Of a stretch of 14,320 nucleotides of DNA, positions 1-6,589 are shown one piece after another. Position 1 is the stretch's first letter. Each line of letters starts with the position of its first letter. The DNA lies in NCBI GenBank assembly GCA_964519805.1, contig CAZFKN010000080.1, positions 1 to 14,320 on the forward strand, in the 5' to 3' direction. The position numbers and the translations under genes were made by a program. This DNA is from DASQPE01 sp964519805 (GTDB taxonomy: Bacteria > Gemmatimonadota > Gemmatimonadetes > Gemmatimonadales > GWC2-71-9). Below the pieces are notes generated by a model. It saw nothing but the letters and a program-made list of their open reading frames with translations, did no database searches and was not told where the DNA came from.

Positions 1-623
1 GACCGACTGATCCGGACGAAATCCGCGGGCTCGAGTGTTCGCTCGATTCCGGCCATCGTGCCGCGGATCCTGTGCGTCACGGTGCCGACATGCACCTGAA
101 GGTACTTCCCCGCCGCCTCGATCCAGTCGATTGACTCCGCCTTCAAGAAGAAGGTCCGATCGTCCGCTCGAACCGCGATGCGGTCGCCGGACCGTTCAGG
201 CTTGCGTCCGATGCCCTTGACGAGGGCCACCAGCTGCTCCAGACCGGCGCCGGAGCGCGTCGCGCGCCGCTCCCGGACCCGGACGAGCGCCGTGCGCAGG
301 CGGGCATGGGAAAAGGGCTTGAGGAGGTAGTCCACCGCGTCGAGATCGTACGCCCGCACCGCGTAGTCCTCGTGCGCCGTCACCAGCACGAACGCCGGCA
401 GTGGCTGGCCCCGCAGCGCGTCCATCACGCCGATTCCATCCATCCCCGGCATCCGGACATCCAGGAACGCCGCGTCGGGCGCCAGGCCGCGTATGGCCGA
501 GAGGGCTTCGTGCCCGTCCCCGCAGCTGGCGACCACCTCGACGTCACCTTCCATGCCGAGGAGCCGTACCAGCCGGTTCCTGCCCAGCGCCTGGTCGTCG
601 GCGACTACCACCCGAAGGCTCAT
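1..623 (-). CDS. LytTR-family response regulator, 3' end cut by the window edge
   Basis: The first 207 residues are visible; the stop lies beyond the left edge. Residues 1-115 form a receiver domain: acidic pair D9-D10, phospho-acceptor D55 in FLDVRMPGMDG, conserved T82 in VTAHE, and K102 in LKPF. From about residue 146 a LytTR DNA-binding domain begins (IAVRADDRTFFLKAESIDWIEA, then GKYLQVHV and a truncated FVRISR). By family knowledge it is a transcription regulator activated by phosphorylation, and roughly 40 residues are missing. The ATG overlaps the TGA of the upstream histidine kinase (ATGA, 620-623), so translation is probably coupled; no Shine-Dalgarno sequence is visible before it. 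The kinase is its likely phosphodonor. Its targets cannot be read from this window. Confidence 0.93.
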   Translation of the reverse strand, partial: MSLRVVVADDQALGRNRLVRLLGMEGDVEVVASCGDGHEALSAIRGLAPDAAFLDVRMPGMDGIGVMDALRGQPLPAFVLVTAHEDYAVRAYDLDAVDYLLKPFSHARLRTALVRVRERRATRSGAGLEQLVALVKGIGRKPERSGDRIAVRADDRTFFLKAESIDWIEAAGKYLQVHVGTVTHRIRGTMAGIERTLEPADFVRISR

Positions 624-1750
624 GGTAGGAGCGGCGGGGCCACAGCCCCTTCGTACGTGGTGAAGGGGAACCGCAGCACGGCGACCGTTCCGTCCTCCAG
701 GTGGCCGATCTCGACCGAGGCGCCCCCGCCAAAAAGTCGGGTCACCCGCTCACGCGTGTTCTTGAGGCCGATTCCATGCCCCGTCGTCGCGGCCAGGCCT
801 TGCCCCTGGGGCCACCGCCCCGCGCCCGTCCCGTGGTCGCGAATCCAGAGGACCAGGTCGATCGCCTCACGCCGCGCACCAATCTCCAGCTCCACCCGAC
901 CCGTCGACGGGTCAGTCCCGTGACGGAAGGCATTCTCGAGAATCGGCTGCCAAACGAAGATGGGAACAGCGGCGTCCAGCGTCTCCGGCGCGAGGTCCCA
1001 CGTCACTGCGAGCCGATCGTGGAGGCGGGCCGCCTGGATCTCCGTGTAAGCCCGAATGAAGGCGAGCTCCTGCCGGAGCGGCACCAGCTCCTCGCGCGTG
1101 TGGAGCAGGGCCGCACGGAGAAATTCGCTCAGGCGGGTGATCACGTCGTCCGCAGCTTGCGCGTCAACGTGCACCAGCTCGGCTGCGTCGTTCAGGGTGT
1201 TGAACAGAAAATGCGACTGGAGCTGCGTCATCAACGCCGGCCCCGCGTTCGTGGCCGCGCGTGGCGCCGGCACGCTCCGTGCCGGCTCTGCCCGCTCCGG
1301 TGCGAGACCGGGTGTTATCCGCACCAGGGCCACCATGGCCAGGAAGCCGAGGATCCGGGCGTCGAGATCGGGGAGGATCTGCGCGGCAAAGGCCTCGTGC
1401 GCCGGCGTCGTTACGAGGTGCAGGAGCTTTCGCTCGACCAGCGCAAACAGCAGCGAGAAGCCGAGCCCCAGCCCGCCACCGACGAGCAGCGCCCGGGTGA
1501 GGCCGAAGCGCGAAAACCACGGTAATCGCAGCACGGTGAGTCCGGGCACGCTCAGGGCGACCCACGTTGCCAGACTCATCAGTTCGAGCGCCACCAGGTG
1601 ATCCCAGGGAATGGCCGCGAGCCTCGGCCCGTCACCGTCGGAGAGCGCAGCGCCGAGCGCAACGACGGCCACGAGCAGCCACACCGCCGCCACCGTGGTC
1701 AGGAGACGCCAGGACTGGGGGCGGATCGCCGAGATTTGGTCGTCGGTCAT
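620..1750 (-). CDS. LytS-type membrane sensor histidine kinase (His_kinase/HATPase_c)
   Basis: 376 residues. The N-terminal third has about four hydrophobic segments (near residues 15-36, 50-73, 86-105 and 132-146), so it is a membrane protein with little extracytoplasmic sequence. The catalytic part is of the LytS/YehU type: phospho-acceptor H180 in QSHFLFNTLND, an N-box with N273 in LENAFRHG, D305 in IRDHGTG, and the glycine-rich GHGIGLKN at 324-331. It is predicted to autophosphorylate and pass phosphate to the LytTR regulator encoded immediately downstream, with which it overlaps by four bases. The frame stays open upstream to about 2761, antisense to proline dehydrogenase. I chose the ATG at 1750 because hydrophobic sequence typical of the family starts just after it and everything upstream looks like shadow translation. 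The stimulus is unknown. Confidence 0.92.
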   Translation of the reverse strand: MTDDQISAIRPQSWRLLTTVAAVWLLVAVVALGAALSDGDGPRLAAIPWDHLVALELMSLATWVALSVPGLTVLRLPWFSRFGLTRALLVGGGLGLGFSLLFALVERKLLHLVTTPAHEAFAAQILPDLDARILGFLAMVALVRITPGLAPERAEPARSVPAPRAATNAGPALMTQLQSHFLFNTLNDAAELVHVDAQAADDVITRLSEFLRAALLHTREELVPLRQELAFIRAYTEIQAARLHDRLAVTWDLAPETLDAAVPIFVWQPILENAFRHGTDPSTGRVELEIGARREAIDLVLWIRDHGTGAGRWPQGQGLAATTGHGIGLKNTRERVTRLFGGGASVEIGHLEDGTVAVLRFPFTTYEGAVAPPLLP

Positions 1751-1954
1751 TGAGCGCTGGGGATTCGGACCGGAATGCGGCGTGAGCGGTCGAAACAGCC
1801 GCTTGTGCCGCATCCCTACTGGACAATCGCTGGGGCCCCCCTGCGCCGTCAAACCCTGCGACCCGCTTGTTGGGGAGCCGGGCCTCTGGTAGCTTGCGGG
1901 CGACGTCACCCAACCGGGTAAACTGCGTAACCGCAAGAATATACGGGACTGCCT
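1751..1954. promoter_or_regulatory. Divergent intergenic region between the histidine kinase and proline dehydrogenase
   Basis: This 204-base non-coding stretch must carry the start signals of both divergent units. On the plus strand an AT-rich patch TATACG (1940-1945) could be a -10 element, but it lies only about 10 bases from the GTG start of proline dehydrogenase, which would mean a very short or absent leader. No convincing -35 element and no clear operator palindrome are visible. The promoter assignment is inference. Confidence 0.35.
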
Positions 1955-2890
1955 GTGATCATGCGTCAGGGCCTGCTCTGGCTCTCGGAGCAGCAGCGCA
2001 TCTTCAACTTCGTCCGTCGGAACGGCATCGCGCGCAGGTTCGCCTCCCGCTTCGTGGCGGGCGAGACGATCGATACTGCGGTTGCCGCGGCCGCCGAGCT
2101 TGCCGGCCGGGGCATCACGTCCTCGCTCGACCTCCTTGGTGAGAGCGTGCGCGAAGAGCGTGAAGCCGTCGCCGCGCGCGATCTCTACCTCGAGATGCTC
2201 GATCACATGGCGGCCAGCGGGGTCGAGGTCAACGTCTCCGTCAAGCTGACGCAGATGGGCCTCGACATCGACCCGGATCTGTGCGCCGCCAACCTGACCC
2301 GGATTCTCGAGAAGGCCAAGACGGTGGGCGGCTTCGTCCGCCTCGACATGGAGGGCTCGGACTACACGCAGCGCACGCTCGACTTCTTCAAGGTCCGGCT
2401 GTTCGAGCGCTTCGGTGGCCACTGTGGCGTCGTGATTCAAGCGATGCTCCGCCGGTCGGCAGCCGACGTCATGGACCTCACCGCGCTCCGCGCACGGGTT
2501 CGCCTGTGCAAGGGGGCGTACCTGGAGCCGCCCACCCTGGCGTTCCCCGACAAGGCGGACGTCGATCGCAACTACGTCCTGCTGATGGAGCGACTGCTGG
2601 CGGAGGGCCACTACCCGGGCATCGCCACGCACGACGAAGCGATCCTCCACCACGCGGTGACTTTCGTGCAGCAGAACCGGATCGGGGCGGACCGGTTCGA
2701 GTTCCAGATGCTTTACGGCGTCCGGCGCGATCTCCAGGATCGGCTTCGGCGCGCGGGACACCGGATGCGCGTGTACATCCCCTTCGGAACCCAGTGGTAT
2801 CCCTACCTCATGCGCCGCCTGGCCGAGCGCCCTGCCAACATCGCCTTCATATTGGGGAACGTCGTCAAGGAGTCGGTGCCGGGACGGTGA
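1955..2890 (+). CDS. putB: Proline dehydrogenase, monofunctional (FAD-dependent)
   Basis: 311 residues, the usual length of the small bacterial proline dehydrogenases (Deinococcus/Bacillus type), not the long PutA fusion. It oxidises L-proline to delta-1-pyrroline-5-carboxylate using FAD and passes electrons to the respiratory chain. The TIM-barrel signatures appear in order: SVKLTQMG (95-102, with the conserved Lys), RLDMEGS (129-135), RLCKGAYLEP (183-192), ATHDE (224-228), FEFQMLYGVRRDL (248-260), and RRLAERP (287-293), whose two arginines bind the proline carboxylate. I prefer the GTG at 1955 because GGGA lies six bases upstream; the ATG at 1961 is an alternative. No P5C dehydrogenase is adjacent, so the second step must be encoded elsewhere. 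The TGA overlaps the GTG start of the next gene. Confidence 0.95.
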   Translation: MIMRQGLLWLSEQQRIFNFVRRNGIARRFASRFVAGETIDTAVAAAAELAGRGITSSLDLLGESVREEREAVAARDLYLEMLDHMAASGVEVNVSVKLTQMGLDIDPDLCAANLTRILEKAKTVGGFVRLDMEGSDYTQRTLDFFKVRLFERFGGHCGVVIQAMLRRSAADVMDLTALRARVRLCKGAYLEPPTLAFPDKADVDRNYVLLMERLLAEGHYPGIATHDEAILHHAVTFVQQNRIGADRFEFQMLYGVRRDLQDRLRRAGHRMRVYIPFGTQWYPYLMRRLAERPANIAFILGNVVKESVPGR

Positions 2891-3201
2891 GCGAGTTCAC
2901 GCTCGGTGGCTACATGGAGAAGCACGAGCGCGCGGCCGCCTTCGGCGGCCGCGATGGCCATGCCTACTCCGTCGCCATCTACGTCGATGACCAGCCGGAC
3001 GACCGAGGCCGTTTCGGTGCGGCGCTGCTGTTCGTGCGCTGGTCCCCGGGCGGCGATCGCCCCGTTGGACACCTCGAGACCGGGACGCTGGTATGGGGCA
3101 AGACGCCCGAGGAAGCGGGTGAGCGGCTCAAGGCCCTGTCGCTCTACGACGTGAAAGCCGCCCTGGACGAGGCGATCGCCGCGGCGCCGGGCGAGTGGTG
3201 A
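2887..3201 (+). CDS. Conserved-looking small protein of unknown function
   Basis: 104 residues, not recognised. It is soluble, with no signal peptide or membrane segment. It begins SEFTLGGYMEKHERAAAF, followed by what reads as a beta-rich core (YSVAIYVDD, GAALLFVRW, GTLVWG) and a C-terminal helix rich in Ala, Glu and Lys. The GTG start is set by the GTGA overlap with the proline dehydrogenase stop (2887-2890), and its own TGA overlaps the rsgA start in the same way (3198-3201). Being sandwiched with four-base overlaps on both sides strongly supports that it is real and co-translated. Whether it works with proline dehydrogenase, with RsgA, or with neither cannot be told from the sequence. Confidence 0.8.
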   Translation: MSEFTLGGYMEKHERAAAFGGRDGHAYSVAIYVDDQPDDRGRFGAALLFVRWSPGGDRPVGHLETGTLVWGKTPEEAGERLKALSLYDVKAALDEAIAAAPGEW

Positions 3202-3919
3202 GCACCGTCACCGGTACGGTCCTCGAGCGGGACGGTTCTACCTATCGGGTCGCCACCCCAGATGGGCTGGTGCGCGCGGTGCTCCGCGGCAAGGCCAAGC
3301 GCGCCCGGCCGCGAGTCGTCGTCGGCGATGTCGTGCAGCTCGAGCCCGAGGCCGGCGGCGACCTGTTCGGCGTGGTGGGCGTCGAGCCGCGTCGCTCGCT
3401 GCTCGCGCGCAGAGTGCCGGAGGGCCGCGGTGCGCGTCCCGTTGCCGCCAATGTGGATCGTGTCTTCGTCGTCACCGCCACGGCCGACCCCGCGCCGCTG
3501 CTGCAGCTCATCGACCGATTGCTCGTCGTGGCTGAGGCCAACGCGATTCCTGCCGCGGTCGTCGTGAACAAGGTGGACCTCGACGCCGGCGTTGCCCTGG
3601 GGCGGCGGTTCCGCTCCGCCGGTTACGACGTGTTCCGGACCAGTGCGAAGACCGGTGATGGGATCGAGGCCCTTCGACAGACGCTGGCGAGCGGCACGTC
3701 GGTCGTCACCGGCCCGTCAGGGGCCGGAAAGTCGAGCCTGCTCAACGCGATCCAGCCGGGACTTCGGCTCCGCACCGGCGAAATCAGCGCCCGCGTGCGA
3801 CGCGGCCGCCACACAACCGTTTCGGCGATCATGGTGCCGCTCGCGGGCGGCGGGTTTCTCATGGACACGCCCGGTTTCAGCGAGGTCGGACTCTGGGGGA
3901 TCGAAGCCCGCCATCTGCC
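3198..3919 (+). CDS. rsgA: Ribosome small-subunit-dependent GTPase RsgA, C-terminus lost in assembly gap
   Basis: 240 residues are visible before the N run. An N-terminal OB-fold (about 1-75) is followed by a circularly permuted GTPase domain, the hallmark of the family: G4 NKVD (124-127) and G5 SAK (149-151) come before G1 GPSGAGKSS (172-180), G2 RHTT (204-207) and G3 DTPG (223-226). RsgA acts late in 30S subunit maturation. The C-terminal zinc-binding region (Cys/His cluster) and final helix are absent because the sequence enters the gap. The frame after the gap does not resemble RsgA, so the true end must lie inside it. The GTG at 3198 overlaps the previous stop as GTGA; a second GTG at 3195 is possible. 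The gene is convergent with the MazG-like gene. Confidence 0.95.
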
Positions 3920-4019
3920 NNNNNNNNNNNNNNNNNNNNNNNNNNNNNNNNNNNNNNNNNNNNNNNNNNNNNNNNNNNNNNNNNNNNNNNNNNNNNNNNN
4001 NNNNNNNNNNNNNNNNNNN
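3920..4019. other. Assembly gap (100 N)
   Basis: Exactly 100 ambiguous bases, the conventional placeholder for a gap of unknown length. It removes the end of rsgA and the start of the convergent intergenic region, and it is bordered on the right by a tandem heptamer repeat. Confidence 0.99.
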
Positions 4020-4020
4020 C

Positions 4021-4048
4021 GTTCACCGTTCACTGTTTACCGTTCACC
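4021..4048. repeat. Tandem heptamer array, four units of GTTCACC type
   Basis: Four head-to-tail 7-base units are visible: GTTCACC (4021), GTTCACT (4028), GTTTACC (4035), GTTCACC (4042). They differ only by C/T changes. The array begins one base after the assembly gap and may continue into it. It overlaps the 3' end of the MazG-like gene: on that strand the units read GGTGAAC, GGTAAAC, AGTGAAC, and the third supplies the TGA stop. A 14-base stretch recurs exactly at 4390-4403. Confidence 0.9.
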
Positions 4049-4362
4049 GCCTTCTTGGTCCACCGATTCTCATCCCGCGACTCCACCTTCGCCATCATTC
4101 TGCCGAACGCGTCGTCGAGGTCGATTCCCTCGCGGTTGGCCATACAGATGAGCACGAACAGGATGTCGGCCATTTCCATGGCCACGTCGCCCTCGGGCTC
4201 GTCCCGTTTCTTGGTCTTCTCTCCAAAACGATGGTTGACCTCGCGCGCCAGCTCGCCCACTTCCTCGGCCAGGCGCGCCAGGTTGGTGAGCGGATCGAAA
4301 TAGCCTTCCTCAAACTGAGCGATCCAGGCGTCGACCCGGGCCTGGGCGGCGCGGAATGGCAT
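4030..4362 (-). CDS. MazG-like nucleotide pyrophosphohydrolase
   Basis: 110 residues, the size of single-domain all-alpha NTP pyrophosphohydrolases such as YpjD. The metal-binding pattern is complete: E33, E34 and E37 in LAEEVGELAREVNHRFGEK, then E63 and D66 in AMEMADILF. These enzymes hydrolyse (d)NTPs to monophosphates and pyrophosphate, often non-canonical nucleotides; the substrate here is unknown. ATG at 4362 has GAGG upstream. It is the last gene of the minus-strand group, 29 bases after the DJ-1/PfpI gene. Oddly, its final codons (N-G-K-Q-stop) are made of heptamer repeat, so the last four or five residues are probably not ancestral. Confidence 0.9.
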   Translation of the reverse strand: MPFRAAQARVDAWIAQFEEGYFDPLTNLARLAEEVGELAREVNHRFGEKTKKRDEPEGDVAMEMADILFVLICMANREGIDLDDAFGRMMAKVESRDENRWTKKAVNGKQ

Positions 4363-4389
4363 GGGGCCTCGATGGCAGGATAGTCAGCC

Positions 4390-4403
4390 GTTCACTGTTT
4401 ACC
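4390..4403. repeat. Two-unit heptamer repeat, exact copy of part of the 4021-4048 array
   Basis: GTTCACT followed by GTTTACC; this 14-mer is identical to positions 4028-4041. It covers the last codons of the DJ-1/PfpI gene and supplies its TGA stop (4392-4394). Both genes therefore end with the same coding sequence, giving the C-terminus G-K-Q. Confidence 0.85.
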
Positions 4404-4922
4404 CGCCCGAAGGGCGTGAATCATCGCCTGGCAGAACGGTCCCAGATCCGCCGGCGTCCGGGACGAGATGAGATTGCCGTCCACGACGACCGCGCTGTCT
4501 TCCCACAGCAGCCCGGCGTTGACCAGGTCGTCCTTGATCGCGCCGACGCTGGTCCCGCGCTTGCCCCGAACGATGCCGGCCGAGATCGGGACCCATCCGG
4601 CGTGGCAGATGAACGCCACCGGCTTGCCCGCTCGGAAGATGTCACGCGTGAGGTCGAGCACCTTGGGCGATCGGCGCAAGATGTCGGGTGCGTAGCCGCC
4701 GGGGATCACGAGGCCATCGAAGCTGGCCGCCGAAACCTCATCCACCGTGACGTCCGGCGTGACCGGATAGCCCCGCTTGCCCTGATAGGTTCGCTCGCCC
4801 AAGCCGGCCACGATGGTGCGGACGCCCTCCTCCTCGAGGCGGATCTTGGGATACCACAGCTCGAGGTCCTCGTAGAGAGGCGCGGCGAAAAAGAGCACCG
4901 TCTTGCCCTGAAGGCTGGTCAT
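4392..4922 (-). CDS. DJ-1/PfpI family protein (class I glutamine amidotransferase-like)
   Basis: 176 residues, typical for the PfpI/YhbO branch. Features in order: E18 in APLYEDLELWYP (the conserved acidic residue near the nucleophile), the GGYAPD oxyanion segment at 75-80, and the nucleophile elbow FICHAGW with C106 followed by H107. Members are described as deglycases, glyoxalases or intracellular peptidases, so the exact reaction is uncertain; a stress or damage-repair role is inferred. ATG at 4922 has GGGAG about seven bases upstream. It lies 23 bases after the peptidase gene and probably shares its transcript. The C-terminal G-K-Q derives from the heptamer repeat. Confidence 0.92.
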   Translation of the reverse strand: MTSLQGKTVLFFAAPLYEDLELWYPKIRLEEEGVRTIVAGLGERTYQGKRGYPVTPDVTVDEVSAASFDGLVIPGGYAPDILRRSPKVLDLTRDIFRAGKPVAFICHAGWVPISAGIVRGKRGTSVGAIKDDLVNAGLLWEDSAVVVDGNLISSRTPADLGPFCQAMIHALRAGKQ

Positions 4923-4945
4923 GTCGGCTCCCGGTCCGTGCGATC

Positions 4946-6187
4946 CTACATGCGGCCGTACTTCCGGAGCGCCGCGACCAGCCGGTCCGCCGGTAGCGAG
5001 TAGACCCGGTTGCCGTTGGCCCCGGTCATCGTCTCCCCCGCGAGCATCGCGTTCAGGATCGATTCCTCCGTGGCGTCCACAGTCGCCTCGAAAAGCGGGT
5101 TCATCCGGTCGTTGGGCAGGATCGTGAGCTTGACTGTGCCGGTGTCCACCGCGGCTCCGGGGTTGGCGGTCGAGAAGGCCAGGAAGATATCGCCCGAGGA
5201 ATCCTCACCCAGCCCGCCCATCCGGCCCACGCCGAGCGCCGCACGCCGAGCCAGTCGGTCGAGCTGATGCGGCATGAGGGGAGCGTCGGTGCCGATGATG
5301 ATGATGATCGAGCCGCCGCCGTTGCCGTCCGGCGGCGTACCGGGCACCATGGCGCCTGCGGTCGCGCATTTGGGCAGCCGCTCATCGCCCGAGTCCGCCA
5401 GGGTGTTGCACGGGAGCAGGTCGGTAAGCTCGCGACCCACCGGTGCACCAAGCACCTGAAGCCGGCTACGCTTCCCGTAGTTGCATTGCACGAGCACGCC
5501 GACCGTGTACCCGCCCGCATCGGCCGTCAGCTTGCGCGACGCCGTGCCGATGCCGCCCTTGAACCGGTGGCAGATCATGCCCGTGCCGCCGCCCACGCCG
5601 CCCTCGGGCACCCGCCCCCCGACAGCCGAGTCCATCGCCCGATCCACGTCGGCGGGCTTGATGTGCATGCCCTCGATATCGTTGAGGGTGCCGTCCCAGG
5701 TCTCGGCGATCACCGGCGTGGAATAAAGGAAGCCGTCCCACCCCTGTCGCAGCATCCACGAGATCGCCGCGTCCCGAACGACGCCGATGCTCATCGTGTT
5801 CGTGATCAACGCCGGGCCCCAGAGGTACCCCGACTCAGTCAGCCATACGAGGCCCGTCATCTCCCCGTCGCCGTTGAGCGCGAAGTGGCCGGCGAAGACC
5901 GGGTCCGGCGTGCGCTTGCCCCGGGGAAAGATCACGGTCACCCCGGTGCGCACCGGGCCCTTGCCCCGCACCAGCTTCCCGTTGCCCGAGATGAGTGTGA
6001 CGTGTCCCACCTCGACGCCTGGCACGTCGGTGATCGCGTCCAGCGGGCCCGGCGTCCCCGGGAGCGGGATGCCGAGGTCGCGCGCTCGCGGCCGAGCCTG
6101 GGCGGGCGCCTGGGCCGGCAGACCGGCCACGGCCAGGATGGCAGTCAGCCAGACGAGCCGCCGGGCGGCCGGGAGGGGAATGCGCAT
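4946..6187 (-). CDS. Secreted P1-family peptidase (DmpA-like, peptidase family S58)
   Basis: 413 residues. An N-terminal signal peptide (R9-R10, hydrophobic core about 11-23, likely cleavage after AQAPAQA near residue 31) predicts export. The mature protein opens with ARDLGIPLPGTPGPLDAITD and GVEVGHVT, the standard start of the DmpA/L-aminopeptidase D-Ala-esterase family. These enzymes self-cleave before a serine that becomes the N-terminal nucleophile; here that is G292-S293 in GGGSIIIIIGTDAP. The Asn of VLVQCNYG (N236) and the segment SSGDIFLAFST (330-340) fit the other active-site elements. It is expected to remove N-terminal residues from peptides, including D-residues or beta-peptides in some relatives. 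ATG at 6187 has GGAG seven bases upstream. It is the first gene of the minus-strand operon. Confidence 0.93.
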   Translation of the reverse strand: MRIPLPAARRLVWLTAILAVAGLPAQAPAQARPRARDLGIPLPGTPGPLDAITDVPGVEVGHVTLISGNGKLVRGKGPVRTGVTVIFPRGKRTPDPVFAGHFALNGDGEMTGLVWLTESGYLWGPALITNTMSIGVVRDAAISWMLRQGWDGFLYSTPVIAETWDGTLNDIEGMHIKPADVDRAMDSAVGGRVPEGGVGGGTGMICHRFKGGIGTASRKLTADAGGYTVGVLVQCNYGKRSRLQVLGAPVGRELTDLLPCNTLADSGDERLPKCATAGAMVPGTPPDGNGGGSIIIIIGTDAPLMPHQLDRLARRAALGVGRMGGLGEDSSGDIFLAFSTANPGAAVDTGTVKLTILPNDRMNPLFEATVDATEESILNAMLAGETMTGANGNRVYSLPADRLVAALRKYGRM

Positions 6188-6223
6188 CGGGTGCTCCGGT
6201 GGGGAAGAGAGCCTGAATTATAG

Positions 6224-6231
6224 GCTATGTT
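6224..6231 (+). promoter_or_regulatory. Putative -10 motif GCTATGTT
   Basis: An AT-rich hexamer TATGTT preceded by GC, 48 bases before the ATG of the small helical protein. The same GCTATNTT pattern appears at 6549-6556 before the E1 gene and, on the minus strand, at 12684-12691 before the kinase. No convincing -35 box accompanies it. The call rests on this recurrence and on position. Confidence 0.35.
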
Positions 6232-6279
6232 GAGGTGGGTTCACTGCTGCATCCCTGTGCTCTCCGAGGTGATCTGGCC

Positions 6280-6519
6280 ATGCGCTCCCGCGATCGTATT
6301 CTCACGAACCTGGAAGCCATCTACCGCGAGTCGTACGACCGCGCGAAAACCGGCGGCGAGACCGCCCGGATGATCGACCTCGAAAGCGCCTACATGCGGG
6401 ACCAGCTCATGCTCGAGATCCTGCTCGACATTCGGGACCTGTTCTCCGTAGCCCCGGCAGCGGCCGGCGGCAGCGCACTGGAGAAACTCGACCAGCTCCG
6501 CAGGCTCGTCCGGAAGTAA
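6280..6519 (+). CDS. Small helical protein of unknown function
   Basis: 79 residues from the ATG at 6280, which has GAGG ten bases upstream; a GTG at 6235 would add 15 residues that look unlike protein, so I reject it. The sequence is strongly charged and probably all-helical: RILTNLEAIYRESYDRAK, a MIDLESAYMRDQLMLEILLDIRDLF helix with regular hydrophobic spacing, an Ala-Gly linker (59-65), and a short basic C-terminal helix LEKLDQLRRLVRK. No metal-binding or catalytic motif is visible. It lies 70 bases upstream of the E1 gene on the same strand, so it could be co-transcribed, though a promoter-like motif occurs between them. I cannot assign a function. Confidence 0.7.
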   Translation: MRSRDRILTNLEAIYRESYDRAKTGGETARMIDLESAYMRDQLMLEILLDIRDLFSVAPAAAGGSALEKLDQLRRLVRK

Positions 6520-6548
6520 CCGGATCTGCCCAACCCCCGGTTCGCCGC

Positions 6549-6556
6549 GCTATCTT
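6549..6556 (+). promoter_or_regulatory. Putative -10 motif GCTATCTT before the E1 gene
   Basis: TATCTT, 33 bases upstream of the ATG at 6590, in an otherwise GC-rich 70-base gap. It matches the GCTATNTT pattern seen twice elsewhere in the window. No clear -35 is visible. A transcript starting here would have a leader of about 26 bases, including the GGAG at 6582-6585. Confidence 0.4.
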
Positions 6557-6589
6557 TCCTCGTCGCAAGCCACCGCTTTCCGGAGCTCC

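Noticed and set aside
1751..2761. Minus-strand open frame continuous with the histidine kinase, extending it to 713 residues
   Set aside because: It is antisense to a clear proline dehydrogenase, has the Arg/His/Asp-rich composition of shadow translation, and the kinase has a good ATG at 1750 followed by its membrane segments.
4021..4048. The heptamer array as a LytTR operator
   Set aside because: CCGTT cores repeat, and three 7-base units give the 21-base spacing of LytTR half-sites, with a LytTR regulator nearby. However, the array sits at converging gene ends, the consensus is loose, and no promoter is next to it.
5267..6223. Long plus-strand frame opposite the P1 peptidase
   Set aside because: It is the complement of a gene with clear family motifs. 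Its composition is biased (Arg, His, Ala, Pro) with no domain pattern; long antisense frames are expected in GC-rich DNA.
6239..6245. A lone GTTCACT matching the heptamer family
   Set aside because: Single unit with no tandem neighbour; a 7-mer is expected by chance in a window of this size.
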